From Saccharum officinarum (lineage: Eukaryota > Streptophyta > Magnoliopsida > Poales > Poaceae), in assembly GCA_020631735.1 (NCBI GenBank), contig CM036152.1, positions 149,121,307 through 149,185,306 of the forward strand: a stretch of 64,000 nucleotides of DNA. The letters are read 5' to 3'. Numbering within the stretch: position 1 is the first letter of the stretch; each line of letters starts with the position of its first letter. Positions 55,839 to 64,000 of the stretch are shown here, piece after piece. Below the pieces are notes generated by a model, which was given only the letters and a program-made list of their open reading frames with translations, did not search any database and was not told where the DNA came from. Both the position numbers and the translations under genes were made by a program.

Positions 55839-58800
55839 TCATTTCAAGTTGGAGAAGTCAAGTATGTTCAATTCATTCTTCAACTTGTAAAATCTCTTTT
55901 CATCAAGTGGCTTTGTAAAGATGTCGGCTAGTTGATCTTCGGTGCCAATGCTCTCAATGCTAATATCACCCTTTTGTTGATGGTCTCTTATGAAGTGGTG
56001 CCTTATGTCAATGTGCTTTGTTCTTGAATGTTGAACCGGATTTTGTGTCATCTTGATAGCACTCTCATTATCACAAAACAAAGGCACATTCTTGAATTTA
56101 ATTCCAAAGTCATTCAAGGTGGCTTTCATCCAAAGCAATTGTGCACAACAACTACCGGCACTAATGTATTCGGCCTCGGCGGTAGATAGTGCAACACTAT
56201 TTTGTTTCTTTGATGACCATGAAACAAGAGACCTTCCAAGCAATTGACAAGTGCCACTTGTGCTCATTCTATCAATCTTGCAACCACCATAGTCGGAGTC
56301 CGAATATCCAATCAACTCAAAGTTAGATCCCTTAGGATACCATAATCCAACATCATGAGTGCCCTTAAGATATCTCAATATCCTTTTGGTTGCTTTCAAG
56401 TGACTTTCTCTAGGTGAAGCTTGATATCTTGCACACTTGCACACACTAAACATCACATCCGGCCTAGAAGCGGTGACATAGAGCAAACTTCCAATCATAG
56501 ACCGGTATTGCTTTTGATCTACCATGTTTCCACTATCATCAATACCCAATTGATCATTTGTGCCCATTGGTGTACTCATTGGCTTAGCATCTTGCAATCC
56601 AAACTTCTTGATCATGTCCTTGATGTACTTGCCTTGACTTACAAAAGTGCCATTCTTCATTTGCTTGATTTGAAGTCCAAGGAAGTAACTAAGCTCTCCA
56701 ATCATAGACATCTCAAACTCATTAGCCATCATATTTCCAAACTCTTCACAAAAGTCTTGGTTTGTTGATCCAAAAATAATATCATCCACATAGATTTGCA
56801 ACACAAACAAGTCATTTCCAAGCTTCTTGGTGAAGAGAGTGGTGTCAACCTTTCCCATCTTGAACCCTTTAGAGAGAAGAAAGTCCCTCAATCTCTCATA
56901 CCATGCTCTAGGTGCTTGCTTCAAACCATACAATGCCTTCTTTAGCTTGTAAACATGGTTGGGCTTCTTGTCATCTTCAAAACCGGGAGGTTGCTCAACA
57001 TAAACTTCTTCATTGATGTAGCCATTGAGAAATGCACTCTTGACATCCATTTGATAGAGCTTGATGTTGTGTGCACAAGCATATGCTAATAAGATTCTAA
57101 TTGCCTCCAATCTTGCAACCGGTGCATATGTCTCTCCAAAGTCAAGACCTTCAACTTGTGTGTAACCTTGTGCTACCAATCTTGCTTTGTTTCTTACAAC
57201 TACACCATCTTGATCTTGCTTGTTTCTAAAGACCCACTTAGTACCAATCACATTGTAGTTCCTTGGCCTTTCAACAAGTTCCCAAACTTGATTTCTAATG
57301 AAGTTGTTTAGCTCTTCATGCATGGCATTTACCCAATCGAAATCTTTCAATGCATCTTCTATTTTCTTAGGTTCTTCAAGTGACACAAATGAGTAGTGCT
57401 CACAAAAGGATGCTAGCCTTGATCTAGTTTGAACACCACTTTGAATTCCACCAATGATTTGATCCAATGGATGATCTCTTGCAATACTAGTAGGTTGGAG
57501 TATTGGGAGTTGATTGCTTTCACTTGTTTGACCTTGAACTTGAGCTTCATCATGAGTACCACTAGAGCTTGCTTGATTTGTATCAATTTGCACACTTTGG
57601 TTGATCACATGAATATCATCATCATCAACTTGCCTCGGCCTTATATCACCAATGTCCATGTTCTTCATTGCATTTGACAATTGATCTCCTCTCACATCAT
57701 CAAGGTTTTGAGCTTCATTTTGAGACCCTTGGGTTTCATCAAACTCAACATCATGAACTTCTTCCAAGGTGCCATTTGTGAGATTCCAAACTCTATATGA
57801 TTTGCTTGTGGTAGAATAACCAAGTAAGAACCCTTCATCACATTTCTTTTCAAACTTGCTCAACCTAGTGCCTTTCTTGAGAATATAGCATTTGCAACCA
57901 AACACTCTAAAGTATGCAATGTTGGGCTTTCTTCCATTCAATAGCTCATATGGTGTCTTTCCAAGCTTCCCATGGCAATAGAGACGGTTACTACAATAGC
58001 AAGCCGTGTTGATAGCTTCACTCCAAAATGAATGACTAACATTGTATTCACTAAGCATTGATCTAGCCATATCAATCAAGGTTCTATTTTTCCTTTCAAC
58101 TACACCATTTGATTGAGGAGTGTATGTTGGTGAGAATTGATGCCCAATACCAAGATCATCACACAAATCTTCAATTCTTGTGTTCTTGAACTCACTACCA
58201 TTGTCACTTCTAATCTTCTTGATGGTGATTTCAAACTCATTTTGCACTCTCTTGACAAAAGACTTGAATAGATCATAAACATCACTCTTGTCATAAAGAA
58301 AGAGCACCCAAGTGTATCTAGTGTAGTCATCCACAATCACAAAACCATACTTGTTGCCACCAATGCTAGTGTATGTTGTTGGCCCAAACAAGTCCATGTG
58401 CAATAGCTCAAATGCTTTTGATGTGCTCATTTCACTCTTACTAGGATGTATATTTCCAACTTGTTTGCCGGCTTGACAAGCACTACATAGTTTATCCTTC
58501 TCAAAGGTGACATCCTTCAATCCTCTAACTAAGTCATGCCTCAAAAGTTTGTTCAATTGTTTCATTCCAACATGACCAAGCCTTCTATGCCATAACCAAC
58601 CCATACTAGATTTACTAAGCAAGCATGATGTCAATTGTGTCTCACTATCATTGAAGTCAACCAAGTATAAGCTATCATGTCTAAATCCTTTGAATATCAA
58701 ATTTGATCCATCAACACTTATGACTTCAACATCATCACTACCAAATATGCACTTGAAGCCAAGATCACAAAGTTGTGCCACCGATAAAAGATTGAAATCT

Positions 58801-58976
58801 AAGCTCTCAACTAGCAACACATTAGATATGCTCATGTCATTTGAGATAGCAATTTTACCAAGCCCCTTGACCTTGCCTTTCTTGTTGTTGCCGAAAGTGA
58901 TAGCATCAAAACCACCATTTTGACTTGTATCAATTGATTTGAACATACAAGAATCCCGGTCATATGTTGAGTGCAC
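55839..58976 (-). CDS. pol: Copia pol: integrase, reverse transcriptase, RNase H
   Basis: The open frame is about 1045 codons. Order: GAG-pre-integrase domain with the HHCC zinc site ([25 protein letters not shown]), then the integrase core with Asp in [11 protein letters not shown], Asp in [10 protein letters not shown] and Glu in [13 protein letters not shown] has [18 protein letters not shown] and the catalytic [14 protein letters not shown]. RNase H has [10 protein letters not shown] and [13 protein letters not shown]. The C-terminus is [12 protein letters not shown]. The protease triplet DSG (58984-58976) lies just upstream in another frame, so this frame begins downstream of it. All RT, integrase and RNase H active-site residues look intact. 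It copies and inserts the element. Confidence 0.92.
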   Translation of the reverse strand: MHSTYDRDSCMFKSIDTSQNGGFDAITFGNNKKGKVKGLGKIAISNDMSISNVLLVESLDFNLLSVAQLCDLGFKCIFGSDDVEVISVDGSNLIFKGFRHDSLYLVDFNDSETQLTSCLLSKSSMGWLWHRRLGHVGMKQLNKLLRHDLVRGLKDVTFEKDKLCSACQAGKQVGNIHPSKSEMSTSKAFELLHMDLFGPTTYTSIGGNKYGFVIVDDYTRYTWVLFLYDKSDVYDLFKSFVKRVQNEFEITIKKIRSDNGSEFKNTRIEDLCDDLGIGHQFSPTYTPQSNGVVERKNRTLIDMARSMLSEYNVSHSFWSEAINTACYCSNRLYCHGKLGKTPYELLNGRKPNIAYFRVFGCKCYILKKGTRLSKFEKKCDEGFLLGYSTTSKSYRVWNLTNGTLEEVHDVEFDETQGSQNEAQNLDDVRGDQLSNAMKNMDIGDIRPRQVDDDDIHVINQSVQIDTNQASSSGTHDEAQVQGQTSESNQLPILQPTSIARDHPLDQIIGGIQSGVQTRSRLASFCEHYSFVSLEEPKKIEDALKDFDWVNAMHEELNNFIRNQVWELVERPRNYNVIGTKWVFRNKQDQDGVVVRNKARLVAQGYTQVEGLDFGETYAPVARLEAIRILLAYACAHNIKLYQMDVKSAFLNGYINEEVYVEQPPGFEDDKKPNHVYKLKKALYGLKQAPRAWYERLRDFLLSKGFKMGKVDTTLFTKKLGNDLFVLQIYVDDIIFGSTNQDFCEEFGNMMANEFEMSMIGELSYFLGLQIKQMKNGTFVSQGKYIKDMIKKFGLQDAKPMSTPMGTNDQLGIDDSGNMVDQKQYRSMIGSLLYVTASRPDVMFSVCKCARYQASPRESHLKATKRILRYLKGTHDVGLWYPKGSNFELIGYSDSDYGGCKIDRMSTSGTCQLLGRSLVSWSSKKQNSVALSTAEAEYISAGSCCAQLLWMKATLNDFGIKFKNVPLFCDNESAIKMTQNPVQHSRTKHIDIRHHFIRDHQQKGDISIESIGTEDQLADIFTKPLDEKRFYKLKNELNILDFSNLK

Positions 58977-59033
58977 CCACTATCAAGCACCCAATGCCTT
59001 CCTCCGGCTTTGTAATTGACCTACAAGACAAGA
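58976..59033 (-). pseudogene. Copia protease active-site segment, out of frame
   Basis: The motif [14 protein letters not shown] is readable on the minus strand between gag and pol. It lies in the +1 frame relative to both, and in-frame stops lie in the gag frame across the same stretch. Upstream residues (VNYKAGG) are typical of the lineage. Two small compensating indels, or an ancestral frameshift followed by a later small deletion, would explain this. Confidence 0.65.
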
Positions 59034-61100
59034 TCAATTCTTTTTAGGTACCCAAACTTGTTTGGGTCCTCCAAGGTTAGAGACTAAGCTCTTTGGTACC
59101 CAAATGGCTTTCTTCTTTGAGCCCATCCATGGTGTACCAATAAACTTAGCATGAACACCATTTGTACCCTTGGTAAGCATATAGAAAGAATTAAACTTGA
59201 TTGAGGATACATTTGCATTGGATTTCTTGTTCATGCAATGTTGCTCTATGTGACCAACTTGCTTGCAACTTTTGCAATAGCTACCATTGTTCTTCACAAA
59301 ACGAGTCTTGTGAGGAGCAAAAGCGGCCTTGCCTTTCTTGGGGTTATAGCCCAATCCCTCTTTGTAGAGAGAAGCTCTTTGGCTACCCAAGCACATAAGC
59401 AAGCGGTCCTCACCACCATAAGCCTTAGCTAATGTGTGATTGAGCTCTTTTACCTCCTTCTTGAGATTTTCATTCTCAACTATAAGTGTGGAGTCACAAG
59501 TGAAACCATCACTACTAGATGAGGATGATGTAGATGAGCTACATGAAGGGTTAGTAGGAGCAACAATAATAGGCTTATGAAAAGTTTCATCAATTATATC
59601 ACATGATATGCCTATGTTACAAGTTTTAGCTTTCTCAACATTAGTTGGCATGTTTTCACATTTTTCAACTAGAGAGGAATGAGCTTCTTCAAGCTTAGTG
59701 TGAGACTTTTGAAGCTTCTTATGGTCTACCTTTAGACTCTCATAAGATGCCCTAAGCTCATCAAGTTCTTGCATAAGGTTTTTCTTTTCCTTAAGCAAGC
59801 CCTTGCACTCCTTTCTAGATTCTTTAAAATGTTGAGTGCAATCTTCTAGCATAGTGATTAGTTCATCTTTAGTGAATTCTTCTTCATCACTATCACTATC
59901 ACTAGCATTATCATGATCACTCTCATCGTCGGATGATACCTTAGCGGCCTTAGCCATGAAGCACGATGGAGTGTCGAAGAGGGAGACCTTCTCTTGGATG
60001 GCAATGCTAGCATGTCCCTTCTTCTTGCTCTTGTAGTCATCCTCATCATCACTTGAGGAATCATCACTATCCCATGTAGCAACATGAGAATCATTCTTCT
60101 TCTTATAAGAGCTCTTTTTCTTTTCTTGCTTCTTCTTCTCTTTCTTGATAGCATCTTCATCATCACTATCATAAGGACACTTTGCAATGAGATGGTCCTT
60201 GCTATGGCATCTAAAGCATCTCATGGTATGCTCACTCTTCTTGGATGAGTTCTTCCTCCTTCTTGCACGATAGCCTTTCTTCTTCATGAATTTGCCAAAT
60301 TGCTTGACAAAGAGAGCCATCTTCTCATCAATGTCATCACTATCACAAGAGCTTGAGTCTTCATCACTTGATGATTCAATCTTGGATTTGCTCTTGGATG
60401 TGGTGGCTTTGAATGCCACACTCTTCTTCTTTTCATCATCTTTCTTCTCATTTTCCTTCTTCTTCTTCTTGACCAACTCATCCTTCTCATCATCTTCTCT
60501 ATATGAATCATCGGTCATCACTTCTTGAAATATTTGTTGAGGAGTTGAATCCTTCAATGTAGTCCTCACTAGCACGGTGATCAATGTATCAAATCTCTTG
60601 GGTAGACTTCTCAAGAACTTCATAGAGAATTGATTGTCCTTGACCTCCTCACCAAGTGCCTTGAGCTCATTGACAATGACTTGCAACCTATGAAACATCT
60701 CCGGTACACTCTCATCATCTTGCATCTTGAAGCTTGAAAATTTTTCTTGCAAGATATATGCTTTAGCGGTCTTTGTACCTTCGGTGCCCTCAAATGTTTC
60801 TTCTAGCTTGGCCCAAGCATCATGAGCAATCTCTATGTTCTTTACTTGCTCAAATGTCTTGTCATCTAGTGCCTCATGAAGAGCACTAATGGCAATATCA
60901 TTGCATTGGAGCTTCTTCTCCTCTACCGGTGTAGGTGCTTCCGGATTAGCAACCTCAAATTTTGTTTCGGTGACCTTCCACACTTCTCTATTGATTGACT
61001 TTAGGTGTGCGGTCATCTTAACCTTCCAATATGCATAATTTGTGCCATCAAAGTGAGGTGCCTTCTTGGTGTTGTTGATGTGCAAGCTTAATTGAGCCAT
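59034..61100 (-). CDS. gag: Copia gag polyprotein, 688 aa
   Basis: Start ATG 61100-61098 lies about 47 bases inside the primer-binding site. Residues 1-220 form a UBN2-type capsid (FDGTNYAYWKVKMTAHLKSI, AWAKLEETFEGT, FSMKFLRSLPKRFDTLI). A Lys/Glu/Ser-rich linker follows. Next are a CCHC knuckle (CFRCHSKDHLIAKC, near residue 295), an acidic Asp/Ser region and a coiled coil of about 100 residues (near 400-500). A second knuckle lies near residue 610 (CKSCKQVGHIEQHC). The end is GGPKQVWVPKKN and a stop. It packages element RNA in virus-like particles. The frame is intact and the length is normal for SIRE/Maximus elements. Confidence 0.92.
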   Translation of the reverse strand: MAQLSLHINNTKKAPHFDGTNYAYWKVKMTAHLKSINREVWKVTETKFEVANPEAPTPVEEKKLQCNDIAISALHEALDDKTFEQVKNIEIAHDAWAKLEETFEGTEGTKTAKAYILQEKFSSFKMQDDESVPEMFHRLQVIVNELKALGEEVKDNQFSMKFLRSLPKRFDTLITVLVRTTLKDSTPQQIFQEVMTDDSYREDDEKDELVKKKKKENEKKDDEKKKSVAFKATTSKSKSKIESSSDEDSSSCDSDDIDEKMALFVKQFGKFMKKKGYRARRRKNSSKKSEHTMRCFRCHSKDHLIAKCPYDSDDEDAIKKEKKKQEKKKSSYKKKNDSHVATWDSDDSSSDDEDDYKSKKKGHASIAIQEKVSLFDTPSCFMAKAAKVSSDDESDHDNASDSDSDEEEFTKDELITMLEDCTQHFKESRKECKGLLKEKKNLMQELDELRASYESLKVDHKKLQKSHTKLEEAHSSLVEKCENMPTNVEKAKTCNIGISCDIIDETFHKPIIVAPTNPSCSSSTSSSSSSDGFTCDSTLIVENENLKKEVKELNHTLAKAYGGEDRLLMCLGSQRASLYKEGLGYNPKKGKAAFAPHKTRFVKNNGSYCKSCKQVGHIEQHCMNKKSNANVSSIKFNSFYMLTKGTNGVHAKFIGTPWMGSKKKAIWVPKSLVSNLGGPKQVWVPKKN

Positions 61101-61146
61101 TTCTTTTTCACCGTAGGTTGTTAAGCCTCAAATAAACGGTGCCTCG

Positions 61147-61158
61147 GCTCCGATACCA
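61147..61158 (-). other. Primer-binding site of the copia element
   Basis: The minus strand reads TGGTATCGGAGC, two bases inside the 5' LTR. It matches the initiator-Met primer-binding site except for one base (A to G at the eighth position). Confidence 0.85.
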
Positions 61159-61160
61159 CT

Positions 61161-63091
61161 TGTAAGGTCCAAATAGGCTAGAGGGGGGGTGAATAGCCTA
61201 ATTAAAACTTCTACAAGAATTACTTAACCAAGAGTTAGTACGAAAGGTGGCGAAGCAAAAGCACTAGCTCTAACTAATTAAGCAAGCCACCTACACAAGT
61301 CTAGTACAAGGCTATTCACTAAACACAACAACAACTATAAGCTAGAAACAAGAAGTAATACGAGAGAAGAGCTTTGATTGATTATACCGCCGTGTAGAGA
61401 TGAGATGTACCAATCAATCAATCACACAAGAGAAATCCTCGGAAGAGAATGACACAAGAATTTATCCCGAGGTTCACTTGCTTCCCGGCAAGCTACTCCC
61501 CGTTGTGGCGATACACCCACTTGTCGGTTCGCGAGCTAATCGACTATCAAGAGTCGAGCCCTCGGCGGGCGCCGCACAACCGCACACAAGATGGGGATCC
61601 TCCAAGCCACGAGCTCCACTAGAGTATCCAATTCACGAACTCCCGCGGGGAAGGATCAAGAACCCCTTACAACACTTGGTGAAGGCTCCAACAATCTCCA
61701 ATTGCGAGCTCAATCACCTCCGCTGCTCCAAGCCGTCTACCGTGTCGGGAAACACGGAAGAGTAACAAGAAATCCGCAGCAACTCGAAGATCAAGTGCCT
61801 CTAGAATGCAACTCTCAAGCAATGCACTTGAATCTCACTCAATCTCACTCAAGATGTGCAACTAATCAAAGAGATGAGTGGAGGGGTTGTTCTCTAGCTC
61901 AAAGTATGTCTCTATATCTCAAAATGTGCAAGAGTTACCCTCAAACCCCGGACATCCTCTATTTATAACGAAGGGGTACGCAGCTAGCCGTTACAGACGA
62001 CGCAGCGAAAAACGCGCTGACCGGACGCTCCGGTCAGGGTGACCGGACGCGTCCGGTCACTACACGACAAACGTGAACAGTGCGCGTCAGAACTAGCCGT
62101 TGCCCTGACCGGACGCGCTCAACCGAGTGACCGGACGCGACAGTGCCAGCGTCCGGTCGCGTTCCAGTAAGCTCCAGCTGCGACCGGACGCGTCCGATCG
62201 CACGTGACCGGACGCGCCGCGCGTCCGATCGTCACTCCGCTTCGCTCTGTGTTTCTGGACGCGTGACCGGACGCTCCGGTCCCATGAAGGACCGGACGCG
62301 CCGGTCGCGCGCTTCTCTCTTACGCCCAGTTGAACTGACCGGACGCGCTGGTCAGGCCAGACCCGTGTCCGGTCACAAACCCTAGCGCTCGCGCCGCGTT
62401 GAACTGACCGGACGCGTCCGGTGAAACCGTGACCGCGTCCGGTGCAGCGTCCGGTGCAGCGACCGATCAACGCAGTGACCTCCTTTCGCCTCCGTTTCTT
62501 TTCCGACTTCCGGCGCAGTAGAAAATAGGCGTTTCACTTCTCCAAAAAGCGCCGAATCCCGCCTCGCAAGCTCGGCGGGAGGGAGAGAGGAACCCAAACC
62601 TCTCTCTACCGCTTGAACTCCACCGCCTTCGCAAATGTGCTAACACCACCAAGTGTACACCACCATGTGCATGTGTGTTAGCATTTCACAATCATTTTCC
62701 AAGGCGTTATGTTAGCTCTTTACTAGATCCTAATGCATATGCTCAAGACAATGATCTAGTGGCACTTGATTCCCGAGCTAACTGTGATTGCCCCTCTTGA
62801 TAGTCGGCTATGTATCCTAAATCCGGTCAATCACTTCTCTACTCAACTTAGACCGGCAAAAGGAAAACCCTATGGTTTATACCTTTGCCTTGCGCTCTTA
62901 GTTCCTTCTCTTCTACTTGATCATCATGTACACCATATTATGTGCATCTCCACCACTTGTGATCTTGTGGCCATCACTCCATGCCACATGCTCCTTCATC
63001 ACGTGTGTTGCTTGTGCCTAACTCAAAACACTTAACACATGGCATTAGCAACTTGGTGTCATTAATTACCAAAACCAAACTTGGGCTTTCA
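61161..63091 (-). repeat. 5' LTR of the copia element
   Basis: 1931 bp, nearly identical to the left LTR. The GACCGGACGC cluster lies at 62015-62465. It would carry the element's promoter. No TATA box was assigned with confidence. Confidence 0.95.
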
Positions 63092-64000
63092 CTCCCTCAG
63101 CTGTGTAAGCTCTGCCGACGTATAAGAGGGTGGTGCAACGTATTGTTGTGGCTCCCTAACCCTGCTCCATCCTTCATATTCCACTCCATCATCTAGATAA
63201 CCGGTGGCTAATGTGCCCTGACTCTGCATGCCATGAAGTACCTCAAGCGGTACTCCTGAGGGCATGCCACGAACTGGTGTACACATGGCAGGTGCACCTC
63301 CAGAGGGCATGGCTTCAACCGGTGCTCGCATGGCATGTGGACCTCCTTCCTCATTTCCTGAATCATCAGAATCAGTGCTAACATCATCACCAATCATTTC
63401 CTCCTCTGCCGCCTCCTCATCCTCCTGTTCAAACTCGTCTACATCAAAATCATTGTTTATATGACCAACTGGAGGAGAATGAACCCGCTCCTGCGTCAAA
63501 TTACCATCCAAGTCCATACTCTCCATAGTTTGTTGCATCTGCACACCACAATCTCCTAGAGTACCACTGTCGAAGGACGGCTCCTCATTCTCAACATTCT
63601 CCAACACCAACTCAGCCATGCCGACATTCGAACCTTGGATGACCCTATTGTATCGGGACCACTCTGCTTGGTTGCACAAGTCCATCATCACATAGTGTGC
63701 CCTATTCTTTCCAACATCGAACCTACCCTTTAGTGTGAAAGCCTCGCCAAACTTCAAACTCAAACGGTCACATAGATCGCAGAAACTAGGGTGCCATCAA
63801 ACCATTCCAATTCTTCATACATATCCTCAAACTAGCAATCCTCTCTCCTAACACTTCCTCCGTAAAAAACTCTTACACCGTAATCCATCTACAAAACGAT
63901 TTGACATCCGATTATCAACTGATCAATATGGTAGCACTAATTACTACATAACTAACTAACTAACCTTACTTACCTACCATGTAACTAACTTACTTAGTAT

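Larger units (their letters stand above)
52746..63091 (-). mobile_element. Full-length Ty1/copia retrotransposon, SIRE/Maximus-like
   Basis: LTRs at 52746-54678 and 61161-63091 flank a 6.5 kb interior, with CTCCC duplicated at both sides (52741-52745 and 63092-63096). On the minus strand the order is 5' LTR, primer-binding site, gag, protease, integrase, RT, RNase H, polypurine tract, 3' LTR. Integrase before RT defines Ty1/copia. The long gag with two knuckles and the LTR start TGAAAGCCCAAG suggest the SIRE/Maximus lineage. About 13 substitutions and two 1-base indels separate the LTRs by eye, so the insertion is recent. It inserted into the MURA coding sequence. Confidence 0.95.
50749..63888 (-). 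pseudogene. MURA-type Mutator transposase, split by a copia element and mutated
   Basis: The N-terminal part is 63888-63092 and the C-terminal part 52745-50749; the copia element 52746-63091 lies between them. The first part starts MDYGVRVFYGG. It has a stop after about 18 codons and a frameshift near 63790, then runs open with FGEAFTLKGRFDVGKN and an acidic stretch. The second part has the MuDR N-terminal domain (FNTMSEIKLFLQDYAVYHHR, CSWKLNAQKRRSDGKWKV). The MULE transposase domain follows (TGKYRGTLMMAAAVDPENQ, LISDRHIGI), then the SWIM finger CSCNVPQIMHAPCSHM and a C-terminal knuckle CSICKNPGHNARFH. The first catalytic Asp, usually in a DGTFLTGKY context, is Asn (codon 52002-52000). The element is therefore inactive for several independent reasons. 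Confidence 0.9.
40822..64000. mobile_element. Large Mutator-like element carrying three genes, with nested retrotransposons
   Basis: The right end is outside the window, and the left end is an estimate: the AT-rich TIR-like stretch before the palindromes starts near 40822. Contents are a plus-strand zinc-finger ORF, a minus-strand PMD ORF and a minus-strand MURA transposase. The last two lie head-to-tail only 111 bp apart. A 4.1 kb LTR unit (42448-46540) and a 10.3 kb copia element (52746-63091) are later insertions. Removing both leaves a MULE part of about 8.7 kb in view. All three genes are broken. I could not compare the two terminal inverted repeats. Confidence 0.75.

Noticed and set aside
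59858..60528. Arg/Met/Lys-rich minus-strand frames and a Ser/Phe-rich plus-strand frame
   Set aside because: They are shadows of the low-complexity Lys/Glu/Asp/Ser linker of the copia gag.

Overview
The window is nuclear DNA of a grass, most likely a panicoid such as a sorghum, sugarcane or Miscanthus relative. I infer this from three intron-rich plant genes (GT-AG splicing throughout, very short exons), grass-type MITEs, a CACTA element, Tekay-like gypsy and SIRE/Maximus-like copia retrotransposons, and a large Mutator-like element. I saw no prokaryotic or organellar signature, no rRNA or tRNA gene and no CRISPR array.

Layout. (1) 1-7378: 5' part of a gypsy retrotransposon on the minus strand (LTR 4619-7378, primer-binding site, an extra broken ORF, gag, protease, RT/RNase H running off the left edge). 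(2) 7379-12956: repeat-rich spacer with a Stowaway MITE and a 1 kb non-autonomous CACTA element. (3) 12957-17490 (-): a nine-exon GAUT7-type galacturonosyltransferase gene. (4) 17.9-29.5 kb: spacer crowded with MITEs, including about ten copies of one 240-290 bp family across 17.9-40.2 kb, plus a Mutator-like repeat. (5) 29509-32474 (+): a nine-exon cofactor-independent phosphoglycerate mutase gene, complete except for a one-base deletion in exon 5 that truncates the protein. (6) 33166-38584 (-): a ten-coding-exon COP1-interacting protein 7 (CIP7)-like gene, convergent with the mutase gene, with a probable 5'-UTR intron reaching to about 39.6 kb.

(7) About 40.8 kb to the right edge: a very large, decayed Mutator-like element (MULE). 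It carries a plus-strand CxCG zinc-finger ORF (41358-47362), a minus-strand plant-mobile-domain (PMD) ORF (47874-50637) and a minus-strand MURA transposase (50749-63888). A 4.1 kb solo-LTR-like insertion (42448-46540) splits the first gene. A young, full-length 10.3 kb copia element (52746-63091, 5-bp target duplication CTCCC) splits the transposase. All three MULE genes have stops, frameshifts or a lost catalytic residue, so the element is dead in this copy.

The three cellular genes are unrelated in pathway: pectin synthesis in the Golgi, glycolysis in the cytosol, and light signalling. They form a gene island between two retrotransposon-rich blocks. The most unusual structures are the three-gene MULE with a set of GC-rich palindromes near its left end and a 32-bp-arm hairpin between its convergent genes, the frameshifted phosphoglycerate mutase gene, and the extra ORF upstream of gag in the gypsy element. 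All coordinates of exons, repeats and motifs were read by eye.
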